Below, in pieces: positions 6,847-7,363 of a stretch of 7,363 nt of DNA (within the stretch, counting starts at the first letter, position 1; the number at the start of each line of letters is the position of its first letter). The notes under the pieces were generated by a model, which was not told the DNA's origin, did not search any database, and worked only from the letters and a program-made list of their open reading frames with translations. Source of the DNA: Desulfobacteraceae bacterium 4572_19. GTDB taxonomy: Bacteria > Desulfobacterota > Desulfobacteria > Desulfobacterales > NBLS01. The position numbers and the translations under genes were made by a program. Location: contig NBLS01000073.1 in NCBI GenBank assembly GCA_002084385.1, positions 1-7,363 of the forward strand, in the 5' to 3' direction.

Positions 6847-6851
6847 GGAGG
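6847..6851 (+). promoter_or_regulatory. Ribosome binding site that fixes the vapB start
   Basis: GGAGG lies 7 bases before the ATG at 6859. The frame has an upstream ATG at 6832, but that start would place this Shine-Dalgarno sequence inside the gene and add nine residues (MYLILGGGD) that I would not expect in a VapB-like protein. Confidence 0.8.
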
Positions 6852-6858
6852 TGGTGAT

Positions 6859-7107
6859 ATGGATACCGCTACACTTTTTATTAACGGACAAAGTCAGGCT
6901 GTACGTTTACCCAAATCATATCGATTTGAGGGCAAAGAAATATATGTAAAAAAAGTATCGGAAGGGATTCTTCTTTTACCTAAAGATCAGACAATATGGG
7001 ATGTGTGGGAAAGAAATCTACAAAAGTATGATACACCTTTTATGGCTGAACGTAACCAACCGAAAATACAACAACAAAGAGAAGGTTTAGATGATGTTTT
7101 TGATTGA
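6859..7107 (+). CDS. vapB: VapB-type antitoxin (AbrB/MazE-like fold)
   Basis: An 82-residue protein. Its N-terminal half (2-45) has the swapped-hairpin AbrB/MazE DNA-binding pattern typical of Vap[20 protein letters not shown], then EIYVKK and ILLLPK. The C-terminal half (46-82) is the region that in VapB proteins wraps around and neutralises the VapC nuclease. It contains W47, W50, F61 and an RE-x4-D tail. The antitoxin normally also represses its own operon. The following vapC overlaps it by 14 bases, the usual translationally coupled order, but that toxin gene is broken. This antitoxin is therefore probably an orphan. It may persist by cross-neutralising another VapC, or be in early decay. 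It starts 47 bases after the hemerythrin gene and may be read from the same transcript. Confidence 0.9.
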   Translation: MDTATLFINGQSQAVRLPKSYRFEGKEIYVKKVSEGILLLPKDQTIWDVWERNLQKYDTPFMAERNQPKIQQQREGLDDVFD

Positions 7108-7194
7108 TACAAATATTTGCATATACATCATGAATAATCATCCCCCCGCAGGTTATTCAAAAATTTAGAAAAATAGGTGTAGGTAATTGAAATT
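7094..7194 (+). pseudogene. vapC: Truncated, frameshifted VapC toxin (PIN-domain RNase)
   Basis: The start overlaps the end of vapB. It reads [18 protein letters not shown], the standard VapC N-terminus with the first PIN-domain catalytic aspartate (D5). The frame then hits TAG at 7166-7168 after 24 codons. In the next frame the family sequence continues as VIQKFRKIGVG (7152-7184). Removing one C from the C6 run at 7142-7147 would join the halves as HPPQVIQKF. A second frame jump near 7185 is needed to reach IEI (7186-7194), and no VapC-like sequence follows. An intact VapC has about 130-140 residues and three or four acidic catalytic positions, of which only the first remains. The toxin should be inactive. 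AGAAGG (7080-7085) would serve as its ribosome binding site. An ATG at 7091 is an alternative start. Confidence 0.85.
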
Positions 7195-7233
7195 AAATAA
7201 GTTAAACATAAATAAATTTTCAACTATCCTTTA

Positions 7234-7297
7234 TTGTAACCGTTCACGAACAAAAAATATGATTTTTCGGTAATCTCACATTTGTAAGCGTTCACAA
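7234..7297. repeat. Pair of near-identical 16-base direct repeats
   Basis: TTGTAACCGTTCACGA (7234-7249) and TTGTAAGCGTTCACAA (7282-7297) match at 14 of 16 bases, 48 bases apart. The core GTAAGCG resembles the conserved tip of IS66-family insertion-sequence ends, as I recall that family. Both point rightward. They lie just beyond the point where vapC stops resembling its family. They may be remnants of mobile-element ends or binding sites. No transposase is visible. Confidence 0.4.
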
Positions 7298-7311
7298 GTG
7301 CCTTATATTCG

Positions 7312-7363
7312 CATAAACAGCTTGTCATATAATAGTTGTCCTATATATGACAAGCTGTTTATG
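7312..7363. repeat. Strong hairpin or inverted repeat at the right edge
   Basis: Positions 7312-7331 and 7344-7363 are perfect 20-base reverse complements. With one bulged base (7332) the stem gains three more pairs (TAG 7333-7335 with CTA 7341-7343), closing on the loop TTGTC. There is no T-run within view, and the right arm ends at the window edge, so its full extent is unknown. It could be a transcription terminator between converging genes, a palindromic repeat unit or a mobile-element end. Confidence 0.65.

Noticed and set aside
6832..6858. Upstream ATG extension of vapB
   Set aside because: The extension encodes the Shine-Dalgarno region itself, and the family N-terminus begins at 6859.
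1..7363. CRISPR array, tRNA, rRNA, or known riboswitch
   Set aside because: No regularly spaced direct repeats, no T-loop-like GTTCGA context with a cloverleaf, and no riboswitch core were seen on either strand.

Overview
The window is AT-rich chromosomal DNA, probably from a Gram-negative bacterium. The main gene encodes periplasmic solute-binding modules joined through the inner membrane to a cytoplasmic SpoIIE-type phosphatase. A bacteriohemerythrin and a VapBC-type locus follow it. This mix is common in low-GC Desulfobacterota (Desulfobacteraceae-like) and in some Campylobacterota. The taxonomic guess is inference only, because no marker gene is present.

Layout. Positions 1-96 (minus) hold the first 32 codons of a gene running off the left edge, not confidently identified. 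Positions 97-365 are a divergent intergenic region with two possible promoters and a nested inverted repeat. Positions 366-1031 encode a secreted thermonuclease-like (SNase) protein with a C-terminal His/Cys cluster resembling the Ada zinc-binding fold. Positions 1032-1657 are a 626-base gap with no convincing gene. It holds a hairpin just after the nuclease, a 12-bp inverted repeat, a good -35 box and a run of nine C just upstream of the next gene.

Positions 1658-6316 encode the centrepiece, a 1552-residue receptor. Its order is signal peptide, three tandem SBP_bac_3 (Venus-flytrap) domains, two membrane helices, a periplasmic double-Cache-like domain, a third membrane helix, an apparently truncated PAS domain, a coiled coil and an intact SpoIIE/PP2C phosphatase. 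A bacteriohemerythrin with all seven iron ligands follows at 6401-6811 and is probably co-transcribed. A VapB-type antitoxin (6859-7107) overlaps a decayed VapC toxin (7094-7194), whose frame is broken at a run of six C. The last 170 bases are non-coding, with a near-repeated motif and a strong hairpin touching the right edge.

Working model (inference). The receptor would read up to three periplasmic ligands plus a Cache ligand, and dephosphorylate a cytoplasmic partner, in SpoIIE/RsbU systems usually a STAS-domain anti-sigma-factor antagonist. No such partner is encoded here. The hemerythrin could add oxygen or NO sensing or buffering. The nuclease is an independent secreted enzyme. The vapBC remnant and edge repeats suggest that the right flank has been rearranged.
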